From: Nectonema munidae
Lineage: Eukaryota; Nematomorpha; Nectonematoida; Nectonematidae
Assembly: GCA_030549495.1 (NCBI GenBank)
Contig: JAUIRK010000701.1
Coordinates: 1 to 64,000 of the forward strand
Direction of reading: 5' to 3'
Length of the DNA stretch: 64,000 bases
Part shown: positions 19,981 to 31,552 of the stretch, piece by piece
How positions within the stretch are numbered: the first letter of the stretch is position 1
How the letters are laid out: every line of letters starts with the position of its first letter
Notes under the pieces: model-generated
Databases searched by the model: none
The model's input: the letters and a program-made list of their open reading frames with translations, nothing else
What the model was told of the DNA's origin: nothing
Made by a program: the position numbers and the translations under genes

Positions 19981-21772
19981 AAGTTCGGCATAAAGACCCC
20001 TTTTCATAGCTAAATATCAGTCTTAAAATTAAGAGAGGGTCTTATACGCCAAAGTAAAAATCTTAGTTTAAAAAATTATAAAAAATTTTTTTTTAATTAG
20101 TAAGGTTTGAAATTATCCTTAATATTTTTTATTAATAAAATTTTTTTTAGAAAACTTTTGTAATATTTTTTGTATATAAAATATTTTACATAATTTTTTT
20201 CATAATTTTTTTATCCAAATTTTTTTACTCAAACTTAAGCAATATTTTATTTAAATGGTTTTCTCTCAAAGAAGATCTTATGAAACAGGTTATAAACTTA
20301 AAGTGATTGAACTTTCTATGGAAAACTCCATTCATGCTACGGCAAGAAAATTCAATATTACTACTAAAATGGTGAGAGATTGGAAAAGTAAAGAAAATAT
20401 TTTAAAGAACTTACCTCGTAAAAAATGCGCAATGAGAAGTCGAAAAGCACATTGGCCCATCTTGGAAGAAAATGTTTCGAATATGATTAAAGAGAAGCGT
20501 CAAAATGGTTATGTAGTAACCCAAAATGAAATTCGTATTTTTGCTCTTCAATGGGCAAAATTAAATCAAGACATAGCAAAAAATTTTAAGCTACCAAATC
20601 ATGGTGCTATAGATTTATGAAGGGAAATGGCTTTGTAATTAGACGTCAAACTAAAATTTCACAAAAACTACCCCATGAACTGGAAAATAAAGTTTTAAAC
20701 TTTCAAAAATTTATAATAAATAAACGCAAAGAATATAACTATTCACTTTCAAATATTGGAAATATGGACGAAACACAGATCTATTTTGATATGGTTGGAA
20801 ATCGAACTTTATCTTTAAAAGGGGAAAAACTATTCTTTTAAAAACGACAGGTCACGAAAAAACACGTTTTACTATGGTTTTAGCTTGTTTAGCAGATGGA
20901 ACTAAGCTAAAATCCATGGTTATTTTTAAGCAAAAATTATGATTCCCAAAGGAGCTTTTGTTCATGTAAATGCTAAAGGATGGATGGATGAAGAAGGAGT
21001 CAGATTGTGGATTCAAAATGTTTGGATGAAAAGACCCAACTCTTTTTAATTCTCTTAGTTTATTAGCACGGGAAACCTCATTTGTGTGTCGAAGTTAAAA
21101 AAAACTGCTGACAAATAAAACTGACTTAGCAGTTATTCCTGCCGGATTGACTTCTCTTTTGCAACCTTTAGACGTATCTCTAAATAAACCTTTTAAAGTT
21201 AATATTCGAAAAGAGTGGAATGATTGGTTTACTAGTTCTGAAAAATCCTTCACAAAAAATGGAAATATGCGTCCTCCTTCACTCTATACTCTTTGTGAAT
21301 TTGTTGACAAAGCATGGAATGACTTAAAGCTTTCAAGTGTTGAATATTCTTTTAAAAAATGTTGTATTTCTAATGCAATGGACGGCACTGAAGATACCAT
21401 GATTTGGGAAAATGAAGACCGCGAAACTGAGATAAGAGTGTCTGATGATGAAGATCCATATGACGATTTCTTATCTAAAGTTGATGAAGAATTGATTGAT
21501 CAATTTAACAAAGCAGATTCAGAAGATAGTCTTTGCTGAGTGGTGTTTTTTAAATTAATAAATATGGTTTTTAAAATGTTTTGTTGCGAGTTAATTTTTT
21601 CAATATTTTTTTAAAATATACGCAATATTTTGTAAATTAAAAAAATATTAGTAGATACGTTTTTTTTTATTTTGTTACAAAGTCTTATACGACAAAAATA
21701 AGTATAATTTAGTTTTTTACTTTGTTTTATTTAGGGGGGTCTTATACGCCGAGGGATCTTATACGCCGAACT
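19981..21772 (+). mobile_element. pogo/Tigger-like DNA transposon
   Basis: The left end reads AAGTTCGGCATAAAGACCCC after TA (19979-19980). The right end reads GGTCTTATACGCCGA then GGATCTTATACGCCGAACT, followed by TA (21773-21774). The 13-base motif TCTTATACGCCGA occurs twice at the right end, and a related inverted copy lies inside the left end (about 20038-20052). TA target and CENP-B-type transposase fit the Tc1/mariner-pogo group. It is absent from the partner arm, so it is younger than the duplication or lost there. Confidence 0.8.
20255..21539 (+). pseudogene. pogo/Tigger-like transposase, broken
   Basis: The start MVFSQRRSYETGYKLKVIEL is followed by an HTH (ATARKFNITTKMVRDW). A second HTH part with RSRKAHWPILEENV and NGYVVTQNEIRIFALQWAK resembles CENP-B-type DNA binding. 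The DDE part follows with IGNMDETQIYFDM (first Asp) and, after a damaged stretch around 20840-21110, PAGLTSLLQPLDVSLNKPFK with VNIRKEWNDWF. The end is acidic (DEDPYDDFLSKVDEEL). Frame changes occur near 20617 and in 20840-21147, where the middle catalytic region is no longer readable. The closest layout I know is the POGK/Jerky branch. Confidence 0.85.
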
Positions 21773-22469
21773 TATCACAGTTGAAAAAATAATTTCGCAT
21801 GTTGTTTTACTTTTGTAATTAAAGTGTATTATTTATAAAATATATTTAAGTGTAAAATAATAATAAGTTTAAAATTAAAAATTATTTTTAAAATTGGATA
21901 GTTTTAGCAAAAATATTTGGTAGACAAATTTAACAAAAACATTTACTATGCCTTTAAATTTTAATGAAATCTTTTAAGGTTGAACAAGAGGAGAGGAAAA
22001 ATATGTTGAAGGGATAATGTGGCTATGCGGGAAAAACATTTTTAAAGAATATGCAATTGTGTTTTTAAGCACTTGAATTGCCAAACGGAGAGACAATGAT
22101 AATGAACCATTTATAGGCGTAAAATGCGTCCGTCAACTAAAAAAGTTATTGTAGGCCGAACCACATCCCTCCAAATTTCGTGGCTTTTCCTACAATGGCA
22201 ATCTGCATCTTTTGATACCATTTTTATAGTTGTTGAATGGGCAGGCTTCTCATGTCAAAAACTGTCAATCAAAATCAAAAATTAACATATTTCTACAAAA
22301 TTTTGATATTATCTGTAGTTAACCTTATAACTTAGCATCTATATTAGATACTTCCTTGAAATTTTTTAATTATATACAGTTTTGAACGCTTAACACTTTT
22401 TCTAATTTTTTCAATAATCATCGCTACTTTTTACAAAATGTCAATCAAATTTTGATTGATTAGCAATAT

Positions 22470-22690
22470 ATCTAATAAAATATTCCATCAAATTTTACAT
22501 AAAATGTATGCTTTTATACCAAATCGGCCATGCTGCTTTCATTTCTGGATTCAGTTTTCGCAACTAGGGGTTTTAAAATATCTGACAGATTCAATCAAAT
22601 TTGCAGCTTACGTCTGATGTTTATTGAAATATTTTTGAAATTTATATAAAATATATATGTATGTTTATATTAATTGTTTTTTTATTTTAA
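22470..22690 (-). repeat. Unit of the about 148-bp repeat family
   Basis: Contains the family landmarks in reverse sense (ACCAAATCGGCCATGCTG, TTTCATTTCTGGATTCAG, TCAATCAAATTTGCAGCTTA). Related units form arrays at 25380-25980 and 55590-57010, and one lies at 48460-48660. Confidence 0.6.
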
Positions 22691-23117
22691 TAGTTAGAGT
22701 AGAGTACGTAGGGCTTGATAACATTTTAAAGGTTTATGAAGGGCATCGCTTGCATAAAGAAGCGCTGTGCATTGCTCTAGTCGTAAGGGCTTCTCTTCTC
22801 TGAAAATTTCTTTCCCTTTCAGAAAAATATTTTATAATCTTGCGTGATATAAATATTAAAAAGATATTAAGAAGTTTAGAATTTTGTCATCAAAAATGGA
22901 AGAAGAGTTATGATGATTCCTGATGATAAATAAGATAATTACTGATAGTTAAAAATATGTTTAATGAGAGGTTTTGAGTAATATTGCGTTTAAAAACAGC
23001 AACACTTTTTCCATGTTTCTTTCCTTTGAAAAATTGATAAAATAAATTAGAATGCTTACTATTTACTTATAAACTGAGAGAAGACTAAGAGACACGTTGC
23101 ATATCCAAAAAGTCTTC

Positions 23118-23204
23118 ATGGGACGCCTGTCAAGGCCTCCAAAGGCAGGAAGCCTTCCCTTCCTTTGTGCCGGTGTATGCCTCTGTCTCTACGGAGGACA
23201 GTAA
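23118..23204 (+). other. Conserved 28-codon short ORF, copy 1
   Basis: A GC-richer island in AT-rich DNA. From ATG it reads MGRLSRPPKAGSLPFLCAGV then CLCLYGGQ and stop. The inverted partner at 47902-47988 keeps length, start, stop and all but two residues (K/R, L/P). The surrounding 120 bp are also unusually well kept, and another frame (RHVAYPKSLHGTPVKASKG) is open too. It may be part of an exon rather than a free short ORF. No splice borders are obvious. Confidence 0.3.
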
Positions 23205-23615
23205 AAACCCTCATATAACACACACCCGTTTGTAAGATACACGTTACTTTTGAAGCAAAAATTTATGCAAAAAATATTACCCCTTTTATAAGACACTCGT
23301 CATTTTAATGCCTATCATTGGGACACAAAAGGAATGTAGATATTTCACTTATAAAATTAGAGTGAGATGAGAAAGAGAGTTGAATTTAAAAGATATAATC
23401 GATATTTACTTTAAATTTCATTTAATAATTTTTATTGATGTTTTTTTTATTTTTCATTTTTATTGATGTTTTTTTTTATTTATATATTTTTTTTATTAAT
23501 TGTGTTAGACATTCCTAAAGCGGTTTATAAAAACCTTTGGAAGTTAATCTCATCAATGAAATTTTTATCTCTTATTTTACTAATCTTGATCTATACAAAA
23601 ATATGTATTTTCTTT

Positions 23616-23623
23616 TTCTTCTT

Positions 23624-23654
<31 letters not shown>

Positions 23655-23677
23655 TTCTTCTTCTTCTTCTTCTTCTT
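23616..23677 (+). repeat. (TTC)n microsatellite
   Basis: About 20 TTC units with one interruption (ttattc). The repeat ends directly before sequence that pairs with 33290-33350 in the other arm, and the tract is not present there. Confidence 0.95.
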
Positions 23678-24756
23678 GAAAGATTAATGAGGCAATTTTT
23701 TCCCAAATATTTATAACAAGCAAAGGAAGTTAAGACGGGTCTAACTCTAAGTTGAGCTTCACTTGTCTTTTTAATAAATGAATATGACTTTTTCAACTAT
23801 GGGATAGGCATAATTTACTTGTTTTTATCAGTGTGCGGGCGCTATAAAAAAACCCTCACAGCCTAAATTTGACCCTAAGGAAGGGTTTCCCCACCCTGTA
23901 TATATATAGAATGTAAATGTCGGAATATTAGGCATTTAGCGTTGCTAAATTCTTTTTTTGTAACTTCAATGTATTTTAGTTTTAAGAATGTTCTATTTTT
24001 ACATGTTTCACCATTATTTTATTCTGTTTATCTAAATTTTCTATTGTTCAATATTTTTGCATAAGAAACATAAAAAAGATCTAGATGTGACGAACTTTAT
24101 TTGAAACATGACAACTGGATCTTTAAACTATAAACATTGATTCGGTGCTTTTGACTAATTAACTCAATAATTTTTATATAATTTCCCATTTGTCCAGATG
24201 TTATTTGTTTGCTAGACGTGCATAATCTTCGGGAATCTTTTGTATTTTTTCTATTTTTCCCATTTTCTGAATTGAGGACTTTGAAATGCCTTATCTAGTG
24301 GGCAATCAGTCCGCATTAAAATCAGTTAGGAGCAGTCAGACTCCAGTGATATTTCGAAAACAGTTTAAAACTCATTACAGGATGTATGGGAGTAGATCCT
24401 TTTTACATACTTAACAAAGGTGATCCTTAGGAATTGAAAAAGGTGGTGAAAGAATAACAAATTTTACAAAATGGGGTTTTGTTATCTGCGCTCAAAGAAT
24501 ATACAAGAAAAGACAGTTGTGTTCTGATTTCATTTACTGAGTCTTGTTTAGGCTGTTGATGGAATCTAATCCTAGCGTTGCTATACTTGACTGCTGGAGA
24601 ATTGTATATATATAATTGTCTGTTGCATCGACGTGGGATCCTTGAATGAGTTCCAACTTTTCGCAGATCTTTAAATTTAGCGCAATTTCCCAATAACTTT
24701 TGCCAAAGTAAGGACATTTACAACCCCTCTAAAAAATTCTTAATGGGCCAAAAGTA

Positions 24757-25340
24757 ATGGATACTTAAGCTCACACTTCTCTTTGGCCCACCACTGGTGA
24801 TAACGGTGAGAATAATACAACGCACTTAATTTACTAGCATTTCGATTTACGATTGAGTATTTCGATTGATTCTATTCGATAGAAAAAAGATGATTGACAG
24901 TTTGGTAGTGGGGAATATATTTTATAATTTATCATATTTGGAAAATACACTCTTGTGATTAATATCTTATTTTCTACTTTTTAGTCTGCACCATGTTAAA
25001 CGATCAACAATTCCACTGCTACAAAAGTAGATGGGGCTAAATGTATCAGAATATCGTTTGCTTGAAATTATCCGTTCTTTCAATCATTGTTTAAAAAATT
25101 ATCGATCTTTATTTTTAACCATATTTACATGGGTCTTTGTTTTTTCACTAATGGATTGAGAGATTTGTGAAATCAGTGAATAAATTTCAAATTTTCTATT
25201 TTCACATATTTTTTATTTTATATATATTTATTTTTTATGTAGTTGTAACATTTGATCAGCATCTCGACAGACATATAGGTAGGAGAGAGAAATGGGGTCT
25301 GCAACCGTCACTTAGTTTCCTAAAATGCCTTTTCTCCCCC
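24757..25340 (+). repeat. Cassette C, copy 2
   Basis: Same landmarks as 6045-6610: GATACTTAAGC, GGTGAGAATAATAC, TTCTATTCGATAGAAAAAAG, the 42-nt exon-like segment, and CAGACATATAGGTAGGAGAG. It ends with a C-rich stretch near 25335. Confidence 0.8.
24985..25026 (+). other. Exon-like segment C2 (42 nt)
   Basis: Preceded by CTTTTTAG and followed by GTAGAT. Same length and borders as the other two copies. The frame starting at the second base reads LHHVKRSTIPLLQ without stop. Confidence 0.45.
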
Positions 25341-25379
25341 CAAATATTTTAAGCTGGTCAAATGTAGCTTTAGCTATAT

Positions 25380-25980
25380 TCAGTAACATTTATTAATTTT
25401 TATGCTAAATCAATCATACTGACTTCATTATCGCACCCATTTTTCGCAATTAGAGTGTGAAATATTCTGAAAGTTTTAATCAATTTTGTGGTTTACGCTA
25501 GAAAATTGTATCTAATGATATTATTCAAATTTAAATAAAATCATATTTTTATACTAAATCAAGCATGCCAATTTATATTTCGAAGTCTTTTTTTGTAATT
25601 AAATTCTCAAAATATCTCAAAGTGTCAATCAATTTTGCGACTTACGTCTGAAATTTTTTTCCAAGAATAATAATTAAATTTTAAAAAAAGTGTATTTTTT
25701 ATACCAAATCGACCATGACAATTTCATTTCTCAACTCAGTTTTAGCAAATATGATTTGAAAATTTCTAAAAGTACGTGCAGTTTGCGTCTGAGAAAGTGT
25801 CTCCAAACCCATTTATCCACATTTTAAATAAAATATGTTTTTATTAAAAAATCCAACATGCTGTTTAGACTGAAGATTTTGTTCGGTAATTTTTATTCAC
25901 ATTTTAAGTAGTTTTATAAACTAAATCGATCATTCTGAAGCAATTTTTTGGCTAATTTTTCAGTATAACTTTTGGAAAAA
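25380..25980 (-). repeat. About 148-bp tandem repeats, four diverged units
   Basis: The landmark AAATCRANCATGC-like recurs at about 25407, 25555, 25703 and 25849, a period of 146-148 bp, with a shorter unit after. Each unit also has a form of TCAATCAATTTTGCGACTTA. No coding function seen. Confidence 0.7.
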
Positions 25981-26042
25981 TGTGTCAATGTTCAAATAGA
26001 ATTAGTTATCTCATAAACATACTCTTTCTTTATCCGAAAAAA

Positions 26043-26690
26043 ATGGAAGTTTTGAGGCTTCACGAGACAAACGGCGTATCCTCTAGCTCACGAAAATTGG
26101 CAAATATTTTTAAAGTTGGTAGAGAACTTAAATTCTTGATATAATAAGCAAAAAAGATTTAATAATAAAAGAGTTTGAGAAAAATGGTTCATTACAACGA
26201 AAAATAAATGACAAAGAAAGTAAGAACGAAAATGTCAACAAACTAACTTGGGAATGGTTTAAAGATATGAGTAAGAGAAGCATTCCGATAAGTGGATCAA
26301 TTTTACATAAAAAAGCTATGGATTTTGCTAAGAGTTTGGGCGTTGAAAACTTTAAAGCCTCAAACGGTTGGCTTGAATGTTTTCGTAAAAGACATTTAAT
26401 TTGCTTTTGTGCAATTAGCGGTGAAAGTATAGTAGTGTTTGCTCAAGAAAGAATTCCCATTCTATTAGAAGGTTATCAGCCAGAAGATATCTTCAATCTT
26501 GATGAGTCGGCGCTTTTCTATAAAGGAGTAGTGAACAAATCTTTGCTAATAAAAAATCAGAAAGCATCCAGATGCAAAAAATTTAAAGATAGACTCACAG
26601 TTATGTTATGCGCAAGTATGATTCGTGAAAAACAGAAAGCATTGGTAATTTGGAAAGTCATTAAAATCAAGATGTTTTACTAAGACAAAA
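26043..26690 (+). pseudogene. pogo/Tigger transposase fragment
   Basis: It starts MEVLRLHETNGVSSSSRKLA, with stops soon after, then VNKLTWEWFKDMSKRSIPIS, LHKKAMDFAKSLGVENFKAS and NGWLECFRKRH. This is a CENP-B-type HTH as in Tigger elements. GYQPEDIFNLDESALFYK carries the first catalytic Asp, and RLTVMLCASMIREKQKALVI is the next conserved strand. The frame stops at about 26681 and the rest of the DDE domain is missing; a LINE fragment follows. A different family from the element at 19981-21772. No terminal repeats were located. Confidence 0.85.
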
Positions 26691-26799
26691 TTAGAAATAA
26701 ACATGAATAAAAAAGTTTATTGCAAATAATCCAAAAGTGTAATTGTTGAAGAAGATGATTCGTTTTGTTGATGGAGTTTTCAAAAGAAAATTAGGAAAT

Positions 26800-27680
26800 C
26801 TGCATATAGTATAAGAATTTTGCGTCAGATACCTCAATAACTCTATTATTAATAAAAAGTCATAGGCCTAAGTAGAGAGCCTTGTGGGATTCTAATGTTA
26901 ACGTGAGCAATGCCGGGAAAAACAAAAGTAGGAAGAGAGCAAATGAATGAAGATAACTATTTTAGTAAGGTTCCATGAAAACCATATCGGCATAACTTAT
27001 GTTACGATATGCAATGATTGACAGAATTAAAAGCTTTCTTGAAATCTAAAAAATGGCAGTAGTACTTTTATTCTATAGTAAAAGATTCAGAAACACACTT
27101 CAAAAAGGAAAACACAGCGCCTTGTGCAGAACAACCACCTAAAAATCCCATTTGATAGATGATAACAAAGTGAGTTTGTTTATAAATTCAGAAATTTTAT
27201 TCAATATTATTTTCTAAAAAATTTTGGCAAACTGGAAGTAAATGAAATGGGTTGAAGCGCCGGTTTATCAATTCAATTTATAGGTTTTGGAACTGGGATG
27301 CCTTTATTTAATTTTCAAATATCTGGAAAATTCCACATTTTATCGAACTATTGAAAATATGCAAGAAATGTTAAGTGATATAAAAATGCTCTTAAAAATG
27401 ATATTGATATTGATTTATTCTAGACCTTGACAATTATAAAAATGATAACCAAGTGAATTCAAATTTATTAAATGTTACAGACTCATATATAGGCTTAGAA
27501 CTTAAAAGGATAAAGACTATAGTTGACGGGAAAAAAACTGTCGCAAAGTTAGAAGTGAAGGGTATGCTAATCAAGTTATCATTAAATTTAAGTAATTTAT
27601 TAATGGATTTCCAAATTATTTTGTTAGAATTATTGCATAGCTCAGATTCATGATATTTCATTTTATTCCTTTTAAATCCT
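26800..27680 (-). pseudogene. LINE reverse transcriptase fragment, heavily decayed
   Basis: Read on the minus strand in changing frames: RPISFTSS and FINKLTLLSSI, then WDF-GG, FLKCVSESFTIE, HFLDFKKAFNSVNH (catalytic Asp motif) and RIPQGSLLRPMTF (motif 4). This is the standard order of non-LTR reverse transcriptase. Many frame changes and stops. The upstream part near 27434-27661 (NKIIWKSINKLL) fits the linker before the enzyme. Confidence 0.7.
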
Positions 27681-27689
27681 TCTTTATAA

Positions 27690-28990
27690 AATTTAAGAAA
27701 AGCACAATAAGTATCAAGTGAACTTAAACAGCGAGTATTCTTATATACTGGATAAAGACGTATCTTTTTTAGCAGGGAAGGAATTTCTTGGTTTATTAAT
27801 TTTAGGCCGTTTACTAGAAATATATGGAAATTTTAAGCTGTAATGATGTAAATATGTAGAAATATACAAATTATAAGGCTCATCCACATTTTGGTTATTA
27901 GAAACATAATTTCCCAATCAAAGCTGATGATTTGGATAAAAATCTACTTATTCCAGAATGGGTAAAAATACGACGATTCCAAGATAAACTAGGAAAAGAT
28001 GAATTTGGGAGAAGTTTGAAAGAAAAATACATGAAAAATGATCAGAAATGCCGGCTTCAAAATTGAATGAATTAACATTAAGTGAAAAATTAATGAAACG
28101 TTGTCAATTAAAGATTGGGAATTGCTAGAAAAGAGTATCTGAGAAGCTTTAGTAATCAAAGGCAAAAAAGTGGGGAAAAGTAAAAGATCAAAGTATTAAA
28201 GATAACACCTACCGGCACTGATCCATCTTTAAATGACTTTTCACAATCTCCTGTACTGACATATTGCGATCCCAAACGTAATGCTGATGAGTATCGGTAG
28301 AAGCTTTGCCGAATTGGGAGGTTGGTAATCGCAGTACAAATTTATCACATGTTTTCAATGTATGGTTATCTTCATGACAACTTATCAATACATTTCCCAT
28401 CCTTTCTCTATCATCTTAAAATGTGTCTTAATGCAAAATTTTCCAATCAGCAATGATTTTAACTTCTTTATTGAATCTCATTCCAAGTATTTTGTCGGTT
28501 GTAGTATAATTTAAGCCTTCAAGCATCACTTCACCTTTTCCATTATCAAATCTCCTCTCCACTTATTTTATCACTCGAGCTTAATTGTAAAATCCTTGCC
28601 ATTAACTTCAATTACACAAATCATGTTAATATATATTACACTCATTTTCTATCTGTTTATTCACCCTGTTGTCCTCTTCGTTGTTGCTTTTTTTCTCACT
28701 CCTGATGTTAAAGTAAGACATTTCACTTCTTTCTTTTGCACTTTTATACCAACTACATTTCAGGGTGTTAAATAAAGAGTTTATTTTGTATCGCTTTTAT
28801 CACAAAAAAGTAAAAGATGAGAATCTAGAAAGCGGTATGACTAAATACAAACTAGATCTGCCTTGTATAGAAAAATTTTCCATAAAATTAAAACGGTGGA
28901 AAAATCATTTCATGGAAATATCTATAAACGTGCGACATGAATCTCCTGTTTCCAAACATTTCGTTTTTTAAGGTGAAGAGAAAATTACCC
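27690..28990. other. No recognised gene
   Basis: Short open stretches occur on both strands. A plus-strand piece reads IPEWVKIRRFQDKLGKDEFG near 27950; a minus-strand piece near 28209-28400 contains CDKFVLRLPTSQFGKASTD. They look like remnants of coding DNA with stops, but I cannot name a family. They could belong to the LINE next to them. Confidence 0.3.
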
Positions 28991-29029
28991 GTTCCAAAAT
29001 TGCCATTGTGAATTTTAATGGTGCGTGTT

Positions 29030-29345
29030 ATTTATTGTTTAATATAAATGCCCTCCTGCTTTTCTTAGAATTGAAAGTTTTTTACATATATTTTTAGTGT
29101 GTAATATATTTCAAATATGTTGAATTATTTGGTGATGTTCATTTTTTGTGAAAATCAATTAAACCCTTCAAAAAATGATTTAAATATTCCCGCTCATAAA
29201 ATAAAAAGATTTTTATTGAAATACTTGCAAAAAGTTTTTTACACATACACACCCATCTTCAAGTATACTGAATTTTGAGGCAATGTTTATTTATAGTGAA
29301 AATCAATCAAACCTGTCAAAAAATTATTTAAATACGGCAGCACAT
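29030..29345 (+). repeat. Two units of the 150-bp satellite family
   Basis: Two units about 151 bp apart with the landmarks TTTTTTACACATA, CTTCAAGTATACTGAATTTT, GTGAAAATCAATCAAACC and TGTCAAAAAATTATTTAAAT. The same monomer fills the TTAA elements at 42080-44662, 50982-52765 and 52770 onward. No element ends were found here. Confidence 0.75.
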
Positions 29346-29700
29346 GCCAATCATGTTTACACATATATTTTTGCCTCTTTATATGGAAATAAAGCGCCGT
29401 CGTGGACCTCCCCCCTCCCTCTCCCTCCCTCTCGCCTACCTAGATGTCTGCCGCTTTGCTGATCCATATGTCAAAATTACATAAAAAATAAAAATATAGA
29501 ATAAAAAATGTGTGAAAATAGAAAATTGGTAAATTTATTCACTGTATCAACAAATCTCTCATTGCATGTGTGAAAAGAACAAAAAGACAAGTAAATTTGG
29601 TTAAAAAATAAAAATTTGAATCAAAAAATTTTTAACAATGATAGTAAGAAGTGGATAATTTCAAGCCAAAAAATTGTATGATACTTTCAGGCCCATTTAC

Positions 29701-29742
29701 TTTTGAAGCAGTGGATTCGTAGATCGCTTAACGTGGTGCAGA
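29701..29742 (-). other. Exon-like segment C3 (42 nt)
   Basis: Minus-strand copy: CTTTTTAG before, GTAAAT after. The frame starting at the second base reads LHHVKRSTNPLLQ. The donor here is closer to consensus than in the two plus-strand copies. Confidence 0.45.
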
Positions 29743-31198
29743 CTAAAAAGTAAAAAAGATATTTATGGCAGAAGTGTATTTTTCAAATAAAACAAATTAT
29801 AAAATATATGTTACACTCAAAGCTGTCAATTATCTTTTTTTATCGAATAGAATCAACCGCAATACTCCAGCTTAAATCGAATTGTGAATCCTAAATGCCC
29901 GTGAATTAAGTCCATTGTATTATTCTCACTGTTAGCACGAGTGGTGGACCAAAGAGAAGGAGCGGACTTAAGTACCTATCCCTTTATGGTTCTACAAATT
30001 TTAACGGGGGTTGTAAATGGCCTTCTTTTGGTAAAAGTTACTGGAAAATTACAATAAATTTAGGGATATGTAAAAAAAGTTTTAACTCATCCAAGGATCC
30101 CATATCGATGAAAGAGACACTCATACATGGACAATACACCAACTTTCAAGCCTAGCAGCTACTTCAACCGGTAAGACGAGATTTCATCAACAACCTAATC
30201 GAGATTTAGCCGACAGATAAAAGAATATTTCACCGACAAATATAAAACGTAAAATTTCGGAATATTGTTAATATATTTAATTTAAATTTCGATCAAATTA
30301 TTTTAGCTTTTGGCAAAATCTTGTTTTTTCGACGAAATCTCGTGTTTCTGCAGATAAATAAAAAGGCTTAAAATATGAATACTTTATGCATATTAAAATT
30401 ATATTTTGAAAAGTCTTGTTTGTGAACCTGAACTACCACCGTCTTTTTCTGTCTCAATTTGATCGAAAATTAGACCAACTCAAACAGTATATACATTTTT
30501 CCGTAAAAATGAGAGCCCTGTAAAATAATTATAAAAATGAAATATATTTTTTAGATGATTTGTGAACTCTTCAGGATATAAAAGCAATTCCAAAAATGTT
30601 AACTACTTCTTTTTTGTTTCTTAACTTGTTAATTTTTTACAAAATTTAGATTATTTGCAAAAAAAGGATTAAAGTTGACTTATTAATAAAAAGTTGGCTT
30701 TTATTGACCCAATAACTTGAGCTTCTTTTAGACAAACTTTATAAAATAAGACAATTTACGTGTTTTAGAATAAGTGCTATTAGAATTCAAAAGTTGACTT
30801 CATTGACTTTTAACTGACCTACACATTACATATAATCTGTAGGGACAAAAAATGTTGATCCAAAAATCTATCAAAACTTGACTTAAAAATCTATCTAAAA
30901 TTAACGCAAAAAGTTAACTTTATTTGTATAAAAAAATGGCCTAAAATATCATTCCCAAATTATTTTAAGAGAGCATGAAACATTTTAAATGATTCTCTTT
31001 TGAGAACGCGCGATTCTCAGAAAAAAGCATCTTAATCAACCAAGTATATATTTCTCATGCCATTATTTTTTCGCGTGAATTTTGGAGAAGAATATGTATA
31101 ACGGAAGTGTATATCTATTTTTCATATGGTTTTGATTTCGTTTATATTATTTTCCAAATACCAAGTACATCACTTATAAATTGGATATTCCTATATAT

Positions 31199-31552
31199 CA
31201 GGGGTCGGCAAAGTGGTCGATGTCGACCCCTGGGGTTCCATAACAGATCTTTAGGGGTCGATAAGATAGAAAAACTTACCAAATTGTGCTATGCTCTTTT
31301 TACTTTATAGTAGTAATAAATTTCCTTTTTCTTTTAAAACATAGTTTAGCACATTATATAGTGTAGGATAAGAAACATAGACCATTTGACATAGAGTGTA
31401 GGATATATAAAACATTTTTGGTTTCTATTTCTCTCTTAATTGTTGACATTGATTAATGCTTTTATGAAACATTTCTATGTGGGGTAGGGGTCTATGTGAA
31501 GACAAATGTTTTATGAAGGGGTCGACGGATAAAAAAAAGTTTGCCGATTCAT
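31199..31552. mobile_element. hAT-type MITE, second copy
   Basis: Same family and orientation as 3683-4005: starts CAGGGGTCGGCAAAGTGG and ends near TTTGCCGATTC. It has a short internal duplication around 31360-31410. The right end is worn and no clear 8-bp duplication is left. Confidence 0.8.

Larger units (their letters stand above)
18713..23380. repeat. Arm of a second inverted duplication (partner 47700-50711)
   Basis: Blocks match inversely: 18716-19010 with 50440-50711, 19090-19560 with 49790-50240, 19840-19920 with 49330-49430, 21800-22720 with 48430-49320, and 22740-23345 with 47750-48430. A pogo element and its surroundings (about 19925-21810) are present only here. A tRNA-like SINE (49446-49580) is present only in the partner. 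An ORF at 19097-19408 and its counterpart at 50030-50236 are similar but frameshifted relative to each other, so I do not take it as a gene. Confidence 0.8.
23665..25340. repeat. Third inverted-duplication arm (partner 29390-33350)
   Basis: Matches inversely: 23680-23760 and 23820-23960 with 33130-33330, 23990-24440 with 32620-33060, 24430-24620 with 32360-32600, and 24640-25340 with 29390-30080. The partner has an additional 2.2-kb stretch (30130-32360) not present here. The right part is cassette C, copy 2. Confidence 0.8.

Noticed and set aside
23572-23796. Arg-rich open frame on the minus strand
   Set aside because: It is only the translation of the (TTC)n microsatellite; no other coding signal.
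27453-27653. Plus-strand frame opposite the LINE fragment
   Set aside because: Shadow of the minus-strand LINE remnant.
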